Assembly: GCA_023957835.1 (NCBI GenBank)
Contig: JAMLGP010000001.1
Coordinates: 489,575 to 553,574, forward strand
Reading direction: 5' to 3'
DNA length: 64,000 bases
Source: Homoserinimonas sp.
GTDB lineage: Bacteria; Actinomycetota; Actinomycetes; Actinomycetales; Microbacteriaceae
In this document: positions 1-7,979 of the stretch, one piece after another
Position numbering within the stretch: position 1 is the first letter of the stretch
How the letters are laid out: each line of letters opens with the position of its first letter
Translations under genes and position numbers: made by a program
Notes under the pieces: model-generated
Seen by the model: the letters and a program-made list of their open reading frames with translations, nothing else
The model's database searches: none
Told to the model about the DNA's origin: nothing

Positions 1-1835
1 ACGGCCGTCGCGAGGAGCTCTACGAGGTCTCCGCGAAGACCGGCGCGACCCGGGGTGACTCGATGATCGACATCGACGGCGGCATCGGCGTGCTGTTCAC
101 CTTCGGCTCCAAGGGGCGGCGCGAACTGCCGAACTCGAACATCATCGTCGACGGTGCGGCAGAAGTGCTCTCTAAGGACGGATCGTTCATCGGCCAGCAC
201 ATTTACACCCGGCTGCCAGGGGTCGCTGTGCAGATCAATGCCTTCAACTTTCCGGTCTGGGGGATGCTCGAAAAGTTCGCTTCGGCGTTCCTGGCCGGTG
301 TGCCAACGATCGTCAAGCCCGCAACTCCTACGGTTTACCTCGCGGAGACCGCAGTGCGGGCCATGATTGAGTCCGGACTCCTGCCGGCCGGTTCGCTCCA
401 GTTGGTTTCAGGTTCGGCGAGGGATTTGCTCGATCACCTCGACTACCGGGACCTCGTCGGCTTCACCGGCTCAGCTTCGACCGCCAATTCGCTTCGCGCC
501 CACCCGAACGTCGTTCACGGGGGAGTGCGGTTCACAGCAGAGACCGACTCGCTCAACGCCGCGATCCTGGGGCCCGACGCTCTCGTCGGCACCCCGGAGT
601 TTGACGCGTATGTAAAGTCGCTGGTCACCGAAATGACCGCGAAGGCGGGGCAGAAGTGCACGAGCATTCGCCGAGCGATCGTTCCGGCCGCGGTAGTGGA
701 CGATCTGATTGTCGCGGTCAGTGCGAGGCTTTCCGAGCGGGTCGTGGTCGGCGATCCCAGGGCGGAGGGCGTGACCATGGGGGCCCTGGTTAGCCGCGAG
801 CAGAAGGCCGAAGTACTCGCGAAGGTTGGCGAGCTGGTTTCTGCGGGTGGCCAGATCGTGGTCGGCTCGCTCGATGAGCCTGAGGTGCGCCGCGCCGACG
901 GTTCGACCGGGACCGTGCCTGAGGGCGCTTTTATGCAGCCGGTGCTACTGCATTTTGCGGATGCCCTGGCTGCGGCCGCGCACTCGGTCGAGGCGTTCGG
1001 CCCGGTTTCTTCGGTCATCGGCTACGATTCGGTGGATGAGGCGGTCGCCCTGGCAGCGATGGGTGCCGGCTCTCTCGTTGCCACAGTTGCTACCCACGAT
1101 GGCGAGGTTGCCCGCAAGGTCATCGAGGGGATTGCGGCCCACCACGGCCGTACGTTGATTTTGGATCGCGACGATGCCCGGTCGAGTACCGGCCACGGTT
1201 CCCCGGTGCCGCACCTTGTGCACGGCGGTCCCGGTCGCGCCGGCGGCGGGGAGGAGCTTGGCGGCATCCGCTCTGTGCTTCATCACATGCAGCGGACCGC
1301 GGTGCAGGGTTCCCCGGCGATGCTCACCGCAGTTACCGGCCAGTGGTTCAGCGGCGCCCCACGCAACCTAGACGGCCCGCACCCATTCAGAAAGTCGCTC
1401 GCGGAGCTCAAAGTAGGAGACTCGATCGAATCGCCGCTTCGCGAGGTCACGCTTGAAGACATCACGGCGTTTGCCGAGTCGACCGGTGACAAGTTCTACG
1501 CCCACACCGATGAGCAGGCCGCCGCCGCGAATCCGTTCTTCCCCGGCATCGTTGCCCACGGCTACCTGCTCGTTTCCTGGGCCGCGGGCCTCTTCGTCGA
1601 CCCGGCCCCCGGACCGGTGCTCGCAAACTATGGCCTAGAGAATCTGCGCTTCGTGACCCCGGTCTCACCCGGCGACAGCATCCGCGTGACCCTCACCGCC
1701 AAGAAGATCACCCCGCGCGAAACCGACGAATACGGCGAAGTCTGCTGGGACGCCGTGATCCACAACCAGAACGACGAAGTGGTTGCGACCTATGATGTTC
1801 TGACGCTCGTGGCGAAGAGGTGGCCCACGCCTTAG
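1..1835 (+). CDS. paaZ: PaaZ, bifunctional oxepin-CoA hydrolase / aldehyde dehydrogenase (5' end outside window)
   Basis: Opens the oxepin-CoA ring made from phenylacetyl-CoA and oxidises the resulting semialdehyde in the phenylacetate pathway. The reading frame is open from base 3, and its first residues (LYEVSAKTGATRGDS) already match the aldehyde dehydrogenase domain, so the true start lies upstream. The dehydrogenase nucleophile is the Cys of AGQKCTSIRR (codon 657-659). The C-terminal MaoC-type hydratase domain begins near base 1380 and carries the D-x4-H dyad in GDKFYAHTDE, followed by FFPGIVAHG. The gene is probably the last of an upstream paa transcript; the rest of the cluster restarts at 5.6 kb. 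A decayed copy of its last 350 bases lies about 1.1 kb downstream. Function is near certain from both intact domains. Confidence 0.95.
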   Translation, partial: GRREELYEVSAKTGATRGDSMIDIDGGIGVLFTFGSKGRRELPNSNIIVDGAAEVLSKDGSFIGQHIYTRLPGVAVQINAFNFPVWGMLEKFASAFLAGVPTIVKPATPTVYLAETAVRAMIESGLLPAGSLQLVSGSARDLLDHLDYRDLVGFTGSASTANSLRAHPNVVHGGVRFTAETDSLNAAILGPDALVGTPEFDAYVKSLVTEMTAKAGQKCTSIRRAIVPAAVVDDLIVAVSARLSERVVVGDPRAEGVTMGALVSREQKAEVLAKVGELVSAGGQIVVGSLDEPEVRRADGSTGTVPEGAFMQPVLLHFADALAAAAHSVEAFGPVSSVIGYDSVDEAVALAAMGAGSLVATVATHDGEVARKVIEGIAAHHGRTLILDRDDARSSTGHGSPVPHLVHGGPGRAGGGEELGGIRSVLHHMQRTAVQGSPAMLTAVTGQWFSGAPRNLDGPHPFRKSLAELKVGDSIESPLREVTLEDITAFAESTGDKFYAHTDEQAAAANPFFPGIVAHGYLLVSWAAGLFVDPAPGPVLANYGLENLRFVTPVSPGDSIRVTLTAKKITPRETDEYGEVCWDAVIHNQNDEVVATYDVLTLVAKRWPTP

Positions 1836-1944
1836 GCAAATTGCATCTCGATCTTCTTTGGCCACATTTTGGCGGTGGCGTGGAGAAGCCGACCTTAGGG
1901 GCCGCGGGCACCGCAGTTGAGTTCATGATGTGGCGGTTGCTTAG

Positions 1945-2430
1945 TTAGGTAGAGGGATCTGGTTGGCAGGAGAATCCTGAAACGACAAACTTCTTTGCTG
2001 GCTTTGCCGTTCTCACGATTGCAAACCAGAAGTGACCTGCTCGCCGGGTCCCCTCGCTACTACCAGATTGAGTGTCGATGACTGTGCCGGTCTCGTCAAG
2101 GAACATGATCTGGACTGTCAGTTGTTCACCGTTACAAACGTCTTTTCGGTTGTAGACCATTATCGAAACACAGAGATCATTACCGCACCGACCGCTCTGC
2201 GACGTGTCGTAGGCAAAAGGCCCGTTTGGAAATTCCGTATATCCGCTTGGGATTCGATCGAGGCTTTCTGCCCGGGCCCTATTTCGCTCATCTTGCGCTT
2301 GGTCTCTCTCCCACAAGAAATTGCCTTGTGAGACGCTCAAGAACGATAAGTAAGCAATGATCAAGGCAGCGGCGACTAACATCCACATCCGGCGCCAAAG
2401 TTGCCGCTTTTGCGCATGCGAATCGGTCAC
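1945..2430 (-). CDS. Membrane-anchored hypothetical protein
   Basis: 161 residues, not recognised. A basic N-terminus (QKRQLWRR) precedes one hydrophobic helix at about residues 15-33, then a charged linker and an outside domain of about 110 residues. That domain holds four cysteines (CGNDLC, then two more) that could form disulphides, and its beta-rich pattern (LTVQIMFLDETGTVIDTQSG) resembles small extracytoplasmic FxLYD-like domains. This suggests a type II membrane protein exposed on the outer face. It lies between paaZ and the decayed paaZ tail copy, on the opposite strand, so it may have arrived with the rearrangement. Function unknown. Confidence 0.65.
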   Translation of the reverse strand: MTDSHAQKRQLWRRMWMLVAAALIIAYLSFLSVSQGNFLWERDQAQDERNRARAESLDRIPSGYTEFPNGPFAYDTSQSGRCGNDLCVSIMVYNRKDVCNGEQLTVQIMFLDETGTVIDTQSGSSEGTRRAGHFWFAIVRTAKPAKKFVVSGFSCQPDPST

Positions 2431-2614
2431 GCGTCAAGCATAGGTGCGTGGGAGACTTTGTCGAACGATCTGCCACGTTGGTAGTTCGGCGCAATCTTGC
2501 CGAAATTACCAATCATTCACGATGCCTCCCGACACTGGATGTCGTCGGCACTGAAGAGCGACTTTGGTGGACAAGAAGCCTCCTTGCTTTGTCGAAATGC
2601 TCCACGTTCTTGGG

Positions 2615-2967
2615 CACCCGCCGCCGCGAGAAGGTTCTTTCCCCGCATCATCCTCTATGGCCATCTGCTCGTCTTCCGGACCGCGGGCCCATTCGTCGAT
2701 CCAGCCCTAGACCAGCTCTCGCCAATTACGGCCTCAAGAACCCGCGCTTTGTGACGCCTGTCTCACCCAACGACAGTACTCGCGTGGCTCTAACAGCCAA
2801 GCAGATCACCCCGTGAGACACTGGCGAATACCGCGAAGTCTGTTGGGTAACCGTGATTCGCAACCAGAAAGATGAAGTCGTTACGACCCACGATGGCTTT
2901 ACTCTTGTGTCGAAGGGTAGGACGGTCTAATCGGTTGGTCGCCTATTGCCTAATTGCACCTCGATCA
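2615..2967 (+). pseudogene. Decayed duplicate of the paaZ 3' end
   Basis: The stretch is recognisably homologous to bases about 1510-1853, covering the hydratase end of paaZ and a little sequence past its stop. Translated pieces such as ALANYGLKNPRFVTPVSP match VLANYGLENLRFVTPVSP of PaaZ. It has lost coding capacity: a one-base deletion near 2700-2715 shifts the frame, an in-frame TGA sits at 2814-2816, and there is no start. Homology resumes after the stop (TTGCCTAATTGCACCTCGATC at about 2946-2966 against AAATTGCATCTCGATC at 1838-1853), so the unit copied was DNA running past the gene end. It is a partial tandem duplication, or the remains of a second paaZ. Confidence 0.85.
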
Positions 2968-3125
2968 CAAGTAAAGATCACCTAGCTTAGGAATGAAGCG
3001 GGTTTTCGGTCAGTGATGGCGATCCGGGTTACAGACTTAGCTTTCTCCCAAGCGAAGCCAGATGTGCTACATGTCCCAGAAGACCCAATCCGACATCTAG
3101 GTCGGTTTCGCACTCGTCGACCGAG

Positions 3126-3731
3126 TTACTGCTTAAAATCAATAACGATGTCGATGCCACTGTCTTTCGAATAAGTCCAATGCATCGAAAGATCATCCCA
3201 TTCGGCTTCCTGAGTGCCATCTAGCGGCCTTGTTTGGCCGATTCGATCCAAGATGGTTTCGGAGGCGCCCAGCTTTCCAAGAATGCATTTTTGCTGTGTC
3301 CATGCTAGGTAGATAGTGAAATCGTCACCACCATCGCTATCCAGCAATAAGCCTTTGCCACCATCGCGAACTTCCGCCGTACCCGCGAAAGAATTCGAGG
3401 CCGCGCAGGAGTCAAGTGCGCTCTGGAATAGAGTCTTGTGCCGAGTCTCAAGCTCTTTAGCTGCTGCTGCCTTTGCCTTATCAATCTTCGCCTGCTTCTC
3501 TGCAGCCCCAATCGAATTGACACTGAAAACAGTAACTGCCACAACAATGATCGCGAGGATTGCCCCACCAACCGCGTAAAGGACCCACTTCGGCAACGTC
3601 ACCATTGACTTGGCAGGCACCTTCTCGCTTTCAGGCACTTGCTTCGCGTCAATTTCCTTAGACTCCGAACCGTTATCTGACACTTCTGTTTCTCCCTCAT
3701 TCTCTATGTTGAAGATTATCGGTACCGCCAC
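3126..3731 (-). CDS. Single-pass membrane hypothetical protein
   Basis: 201 residues, family not recognised. A disordered acidic N-terminus of about 45 residues precedes one transmembrane helix (LPKWVLYAVGGAILAIIVVA, about 46-66), an Ala/Lys-rich coiled-coil-like stretch (about 75-97), and an outside domain with two cysteines (DSCAAS and QQKCILG) likely to form a disulphide. This layout is typical of Actinobacterial secreted-domain proteins of unknown role. Start taken at the first ATG (3731); an internal start before the helix is possible. The 720 bases upstream hold only a short possible ORF. Confidence 0.65.
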   Translation of the reverse strand: MAVPIIFNIENEGETEVSDNGSESKEIDAKQVPESEKVPAKSMVTLPKWVLYAVGGAILAIIVVAVTVFSVNSIGAAEKQAKIDKAKAAAAKELETRHKTLFQSALDSCAASNSFAGTAEVRDGGKGLLLDSDGGDDFTIYLAWTQQKCILGKLGASETILDRIGQTRPLDGTQEAEWDDLSMHWTYSKDSGIDIVIDFKQ

Positions 3732-4131
3732 CGCGCTAGCAGCCCTCTTTCAGGGTGCAAAATTTTGACACAAGTCTCCCGATATCACTCTTGCTTTTCG
3801 ATAGTGGCGTGCTGCATTCATTTATGGCATTCTGAAGCGCCTCGGCGTGGTGAACTTGTGCTCGATTAGAGTGTGTCGGTTGTCAACGCGGCGAGGCTGA
3901 ACTCCCCTGTTCGACTGGGCATTCACGATTCTCTTGGATCCAGGTTTAGTAGTGAAAGCTAGTCACGAAACTGGCGCGCCAATGGGGTACCTAGGCTTCA
4001 CCTCAAGATTTGACCAGGAGATGGAATAAGTTCATCCAAATTCCGTTTCAGCCATATCTACTCGAACGTTGCTCGTCATTGGGGGCTCTACTACGCAGGT
4101 CATCAATCTCCCCGAATGAGTCAACCAAGTT
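3732..4131. other. 400-base stretch with no recognisable gene
   Basis: Both strands lack an open frame with coding character, and no RNA gene or convincing repeat was seen. Base composition is lower in G+C than the surrounding core genes, consistent with the accessory character of the 1.9-5.5 kb insert. Confidence 0.5.
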
Positions 4132-4311
4132 ATGGAGAGTTATAGTTCGAGCATGCATGGTGACATTGAAGAACTAGAGGCGATAATCGCCGAAATCCGC
4201 AGGATGGATCAAAATGCCATGGGCATGAATGGTCCGGTTCCAGCGGATCCGAAATTCCATCGGATAGCAGATGCACTTGAAAAGATTGCCGACATACTTT
4301 GCGAAAGGTGA
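4132..4311 (+). CDS. Possible small helical protein (59 residues)
   Basis: ATG at 4132 (or the in-frame ATG at 4153) opens 59 (52) codons ending in TGA at 4309-4311. The product is charged and looks alpha-helical (DIEELEAIIAEIRRMDQNAM, then FHRIADALEKIADILCER), with amphipathic spacing more like a real small protein than noise. A GTG at 4308 overlaps the stop (GTGA) and opens a further 31 codons to 4403. It lies next to, and convergent with, hicBA. No homologue recognised; the case rests only on composition. Confidence 0.35.
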   Translation: MESYSSSMHGDIEELEAIIAEIRRMDQNAMGMNGPVPADPKFHRIADALEKIADILCER

Positions 4312-4451
4312 GACCTTCGGTCGTCTCGTCCAATGAGTTGTACCCCCAGAAATTCCTTCAGGAAAGCTATCGCGGGTTAATGGCAACTCTGTTACTGATT
4401 TAGTTCGAGAGTGCACAGAGCGCGACCCGAATGGAGTCACGGTTATAAGAC

Positions 4452-4787
4452 TTACGCACCAATAAGGCGACTCGCTGCCAGCCGATTAAGCGAAACCCTC
4501 TGCTCCGCGGCGTCGATTGCGAGTTGACGGTGTACTTCCGGGGGTACGCGCACCATGAACTTACCCGAGTAGCTGCGGTCAGCTATAGCATCCGGAGGTG
4601 TCTCGGCGTTCGCCAGCATGTCGTCGAGCACTTCTGCGACAAGACTCCGGATGCCAACGAAAGCGTCGTTCTGCGTGTCGGCCGCCCATGAAAGCGAAGG
4701 CATCTCCACTACTGTTCCGATGAATGCGTTGTCTTCAGCCGACCAGCGCACTCGGTATATGTAGTGTTCTGCGTTTACCCTTGTCAC
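4452..4787 (-). CDS. hicB: HicB-type antitoxin
   Basis: 111 residues. The N-terminal half is a degenerate RNase H-like HicB fold (YIYRVRWSAEDNAFIGTVVE, then PSLSW). The C-terminal half (SGKFMVRVPPEVHRQLAIDA, then SLNRLAASRL) is a ribbon-helix-helix DNA-binding domain of the Arc/HicB kind. It neutralises HicA and should repress the operon. The start is the GTG at 4787: it overlaps the hicA stop as GTGA and follows AAGGAGAA at ideal spacing. A longer upstream frame is only read-through of the hicA region. Confidence 0.85.
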   Translation of the reverse strand: MTRVNAEHYIYRVRWSAEDNAFIGTVVEMPSLSWAADTQNDAFVGIRSLVAEVLDDMLANAETPPDAIADRSYSGKFMVRVPPEVHRQLAIDAAEQRVSLNRLAASRLIGA

Positions 4788-5035
4788 GATTGTTCTCCTT
4801 CCAATTTCTCGATTGCCGCCAGCACTTGTCTCACCTGGTAGGGCTTGGCCTTCCCGTGGTCGTCTTGAATATTCACGCGCGGGTCTCCCCGCCAAGGCAT
4901 TCGGTACACCCGGTGCGAGGTTCCCTGCTGGCGCGGTGCACCGAAATAGTGTTCACAAACCTTCGCAAGGTCAGTAAACCTGATTCCACTTGGTGAGTTC
5001 CGCATCTGGGCAAGTATCTGCTCGATTTGTGTCAC
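4784..5035 (-). CDS. hicA: HicA-type mRNA interferase toxin
   Basis: 83 residues with the double-stranded-RNA-binding-like HicA fold. The conserved motif GTSHRVY carries the catalytic histidine, followed by the basic segment HGKAKPYQVRQVLAAIEK. HicA proteins cut mRNA and are held in check by HicB. The gene order (toxin first, antitoxin overlapping by 4 bases) is the usual one. The start is GTG at 5035, only 7 bases after the likely -10 box inside the palindromic operator, so the mRNA is probably leaderless. Slightly longer than the smallest HicA proteins (about 60). Confidence 0.85.
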   Translation of the reverse strand: MTQIEQILAQMRNSPSGIRFTDLAKVCEHYFGAPRQQGTSHRVYRMPWRGDPRVNIQDDHGKAKPYQVRQVLAAIEKLEGEQS

Positions 5036-5042
5036 TCAAGAA

Positions 5043-5062
5043 TAGTATCACTATTGATACTA
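5043..5062 (-). promoter_or_regulatory. hicAB operator/promoter palindrome
   Basis: Perfect inverted repeat TAGTATCA-CTAT-TGATACTA (8-bp arms, 4-base spacer). Read on the minus strand, the proximal arm contains GATACT, a good -10 hexamer, ending about 8 bases before the hicA GTG. HicB binding here would cover the -10, giving direct autorepression. The role is inferred from position and symmetry. Confidence 0.75.
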
Positions 5063-5262
5063 ATATCGTGATTGGCGTATCGCCTTCATTGCGGCACTCG
5101 CAGCTGCAGGCGTCGCGGACCCGTTATTTCGTGGCGAACAGATTGGAGCTCCGAACGGCGAAGATGGGGAGTCGGCCGACGGGTTTACCTGCACCCACGG
5201 GACCGCTGAGATCAACATCTTCGACCGCAACCGGGTATGTACCGCTGTCTGCCGTCTTTCAG

Positions 5263-5484
5263 CTACGCGCCAGTCTCTAACGAAATGCTGTCAACGGTCC
5301 AGCCGCTCCTGTTGCCGCCGGTCATGCGATCGGCCGCGAGACCAATTGCAAGCGATGCGGCTTCCTGGTCATCGAAGGCTGACAACTGCTCGATCCTAAC
5401 CGATTCGGAAACCGTCGGATGCCTTAGCAACACGGTGAACCACTGGACATTCTCGTCTTCGTTGGGCTGAAGTTCGCTCACCAC
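5263..5484 (-). CDS. Small hypothetical protein
   Basis: 73 residues starting at GTG 5484. Acidic, no membrane segment, no cysteines. The pattern (ENVQWFTVLLRHPTVSESVR, then FDDQEAASLAIGLAADRM) reads like a compact alpha/beta protein, and codon usage resembles that of neighbours. No clear ribosome-binding site. It lies between hicAB and paaR with no obvious partner. Not recognised; it could be chance. Confidence 0.45.
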   Translation of the reverse strand: MVSELQPNEDENVQWFTVLLRHPTVSESVRIEQLSAFDDQEAASLAIGLAADRMTGGNRSGWTVDSISLETGA

Positions 5485-5575
5485 TCAATGATTGCAAATG
5501 CCGCGGACAGGCCAAAGTGCAACAACCAGGAGACTCTGGCTTGGCGGAGTAACTGGCGGTGAGGGGATAGGCCGT

Positions 5576-6172
5576 CTACCGCACCTGCACCCCGCCGAAC
5601 GCGACCGCGACCACGTCGTCGGCAACCTTCTCCGCACTCACCGGGCCATCCGGCCGATACCAGTCGACGACAGAGCCGATCATGCCGAACAGGAGCCTTG
5701 CGGTGGTCCGAGAATCCAGATCCGGACGGATGGCGCCGTCGGCCTGCGCCTGATCGACGAGTTCCGAGATCGTCCGATTGAAGGCGCGCCGGCGCTCCAG
5801 CGCGGAGCGTTCCATTTCGCTGTTGCCGCGTACCCGGAGCAGAAGGGTGATGAAGGATACGTCGTCGGTTAGCACGCTCGTGGCCGAGCGAAGGACGTAG
5901 CGGAGCTTGTCGATTGCCGGTCCGGTTGAGGCGAGCGGGTCATCCAGTATTGCTTCGAGGCGGCCGAGCGCCCGATCGAGGGCCAGCTGCAGCAGGTACT
6001 CCTTGCTCGGGACGTGGTGATAGATCGCGGACTTGGTGATCCCGAGCGCCTCGGCGAGCATGCCCATGGAGGTGGCTTCGTAGCCGTGCCGATTGAAGAC
6101 GTCGACCGCGATCGCGAGGATCGACTCCTGGTCGTAGTTGTGGCGGGTGCCGTTGCCTTCGGACTCAGTCAT
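5576..6172 (-). CDS. paaR: PaaR-like TetR-family repressor
   Basis: 198 residues. The N-terminal helix-turn-helix spans about residues 15-60 (ILAIAVDVFNRHGYEATSMG, then LGITKSAIYHHVPSKEYLL), with an all-helical ligand domain after it. In Actinobacteria, TetR-type PaaR represses phenylacetate genes and is released by phenylacetyl-CoA. Here it overlaps the end of paaI by 8 bases and is co-transcribed with it, divergent from paaABCDE, which supports that role. The matching operator lies at 6631-6650. The ligand is inferred. Confidence 0.85.
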   Translation of the reverse strand: MTESEGNGTRHNYDQESILAIAVDVFNRHGYEATSMGMLAEALGITKSAIYHHVPSKEYLLQLALDRALGRLEAILDDPLASTGPAIDKLRYVLRSATSVLTDDVSFITLLLRVRGNSEMERSALERRRAFNRTISELVDQAQADGAIRPDLDSRTTARLLFGMIGSVVDWYRPDGPVSAEKVADDVVAVAFGGVQVR

Positions 6173-6590
6173 CGCGCTTCCTCACCCTTTCTGCCGGCAC
6201 TGTTCTGGAATGTCCGCGGAACTCTGCGACGATCCCGGCTTCGTTCCGCACTTCGACGTCGCAAATTCCGTTTCGGCCCCGCTGGGAGCGCATTACCGCC
6301 GTTGCGGTCAGCAAATCGCCCGCGTGTGACGGAGCGTAGAAGACGATTTCCGCGCCCGAAGACACCGTGACCGAGCCTTCAGTGTTGCACGCCATGGCGA
6401 ACGCTGTGTCGGCGAGAGTGAAGACCAGCCCGCCGTGGGTGATCGCGTGTCCGTTGAGCATGTCAGGTCGAACGAGCATCGACACGACTGCCCGACCCTG
6501 CTCCATTTCGAGTACTTCCATGCCGAGCAGTTCCGTGGATGCCCGATCATCTCGGAGCATCGTTTCCGGCCGCACATAGGTATCGCTCAT
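6165..6590 (-). CDS. paaI: PaaI, hydroxyphenylacetyl-CoA thioesterase
   Basis: 141-residue hotdog-fold thioesterase. The signature NGHAITHGGLVFTLADTAFA contains the His-Gly-Gly stretch and the Asp that activates water in PaaI enzymes. It hydrolyses aryl-CoA dead-end products to free CoA when the pathway stalls. First gene of the paaI-paaR transcript, divergent from paaA. Length is normal for the family. Confidence 0.9.
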   Translation of the reverse strand: MSDTYVRPETMLRDDRASTELLGMEVLEMEQGRAVVSMLVRPDMLNGHAITHGGLVFTLADTAFAMACNTEGSVTVSSGAEIVFYAPSHAGDLLTATAVMRSQRGRNGICDVEVRNEAGIVAEFRGHSRTVPAERVRKRDD

Positions 6591-6630
6591 CGTTGACCGC
6601 CCATCTCCCGGGTGTTAGCCTAGGGGAAGC

Positions 6631-6673
6631 CTAAACGAACGGTCGGTCAGTTTCCAGTAGCTGCGACTAGAAT
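6631..6673. promoter_or_regulatory. paa operator and paaA promoter
   Basis: Bases 6631-6650 (CTAAACGAACGGTCGGTCAG) form an imperfect palindrome, 14 of 20 positions symmetric. On the opposite strand it reads CTGACCGACCGTTCGTTTAG, close to the site type known for TetR-like PaaR (pattern ACCG-N2-CG-N2-CGGT). The paaA -10 is TAGAAT at 6668-6673; with a 17-base spacer its -35 would be 6645-6650, so a bound repressor would block it. AGCCTA at 6617-6622 gives a TAGGCT -10 for paaI on the other strand. Confidence 0.7.
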
Positions 6674-6702
6674 TTCAACGTCGAAACTTCGAATCGGAGG
6701 TC

Positions 6703-7677
6703 ATGAGAATGGCACGCGAGGAAACCGAATCGGGCGCCATAGATCAGGACGCTCTGGCAAGGTTCGACGAAATCATCGCCGCAGACGAGCGGATAGAGCC
6801 GACCGACTGGATGCCGGAGGCCTATCGCAAGACCCTCATCCGCCAGATTTCCCAGCACGGCCACTCCGAAATCATTGGGATGCAGCCGGAAGGCAACTGG
6901 ATCACTCGCGCCCCGAGCCTCAAGCGCAAGGCGATCCTCATGGCCAAGGTTCAGGACGAGGCCGGTCACGGGCTGTACCTCTATTCAGCCGCCCAAACCC
7001 TCGGTATCACTCGCGACAAGATGACCGAGGACCTCATCACCGGCAAGGCCAAGTACTCCTCGATCTTCAACTACCACACTCCGAGCTGGGCAGATATGGG
7101 TTCGATCGGCTGGCTTGTCGACGGCGCGGCAATCTGCAATCAGGTTCCGCTCTGCCGAGCCTCCTACGGTCCTTACGGCCGGGCGATGGTGCGCATTTGT
7201 AAGGAAGAATCCTTCCACCAGCGCCAGGGGTTCGAGATCCTCCTGCACCTGTCCCGCGGAACGAAGGAGCAGCACGAGATGGCGCAGGAGTCGGTGAACC
7301 GCTGGTATGCCCCGGCGCTCATGATGTTCGGCCCGCCGGATGCCGACTCGCCGAATTCGGCCCAAAGCATGGCCTGGAAGATCAAGCGCTTCAGCAATGA
7401 CGACTTGCGGCAGCGCTTCGTCGACATGATCGTTCCGCAGTCCGAAGTACTAGGGCTCACCCTGCCGGACCCGGCAATCAAGTGGAACGAAAAGCGCGGC
7501 CACTACGACTTCGGCGAACTCGACTGGGATGAGTTTTACGAAGTGCTAAAGGGCCGCGGCCCGGCGAACTCGATCAGGCTCGAGCGTCGGCGCAAGGCGC
7601 ACGAAGACGGAGCCTGGGTGCGCGAGGCCGCTGCCGCCTACGCTGCAAGGGAGTCCGAACAGGCGATGGCATCATGA
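6703..7677 (+). CDS. paaA: PaaA, phenylacetyl-CoA epoxidase catalytic subunit
   Basis: 324-residue di-iron subunit of the ring 1,2-phenylacetyl-CoA epoxidase. Ferritin-like helices carry the carboxylate/His ligands, with the Glu-x2-His motif visible in [13 protein letters not shown] and a second in [18 protein letters not shown]. It activates O2 and epoxidises the aromatic ring of phenylacetyl-CoA, working with PaaC (structural), PaaB and the reductase PaaE. It starts a tightly overlapping operon: its TGA shares ATGA with paaB. CGGAGGT precedes the start; ATG 6703 and ATG 6709 are both possible. Confidence 0.97.
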   Translation: MRMAREETESGAIDQDALARFDEIIAADERIEPTDWMPEAYRKTLIRQISQHGHSEIIGMQPEGNWITRAPSLKRKAILMAKVQDEAGHGLYLYSAAQTLGITRDKMTEDLITGKAKYSSIFNYHTPSWADMGSIGWLVDGAAICNQVPLCRASYGPYGRAMVRICKEESFHQRQGFEILLHLSRGTKEQHEMAQESVNRWYAPALMMFGPPDADSPNSAQSMAWKIKRFSNDDLRQRFVDMIVPQSEVLGLTLPDPAIKWNEKRGHYDFGELDWDEFYEVLKGRGPANSIRLERRRKAHEDGAWVREAAAAYAARESEQAMAS

Positions 7678-7979
7678 GCAGTCCGGGCGGGGGAGAGCAC
7701 GAGACCTGGCCGCTTTGGGAGGTTTTCGTTCGGGCATCCAGAGGATTGAGCCATCTGCACGCCGGTTCGCTGCACGCTCCGGATGCGGAAATGGCGCTAC
7801 GCAACGCGAGGGACCTCTACACTCGCCGCAACGAGGGCGTCTCGATCTGGGTGGTTCCGTCAAGCGAGATCACGACCTCTGATCCGGACGAAAAGGACGC
7901 CTTCTTCGAGAGCCCAAAGGGCAAGCGCTATCGTCACGCCGGCTACTACACCGAGGCTGAGGGAGTGAAGCACCTTTGA
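7674..7979 (+). CDS. paaB: PaaB, phenylacetyl-CoA epoxidase subunit
   Basis: 101 residues. The core ([20 protein letters not shown], then [20 protein letters not shown]) is the conserved PaaB fold that bridges PaaAC heterodimers and is needed for activity in vivo. Usual length is about 95-105. ATG overlaps the paaA stop; its own TGA overlaps the TTG start of paaC. Confidence 0.95.
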   Translation: MSSPGGGEHETWPLWEVFVRASRGLSHLHAGSLHAPDAEMALRNARDLYTRRNEGVSIWVVPSSEITTSDPDEKDAFFESPKGKRYRHAGYYTEAEGVKHL

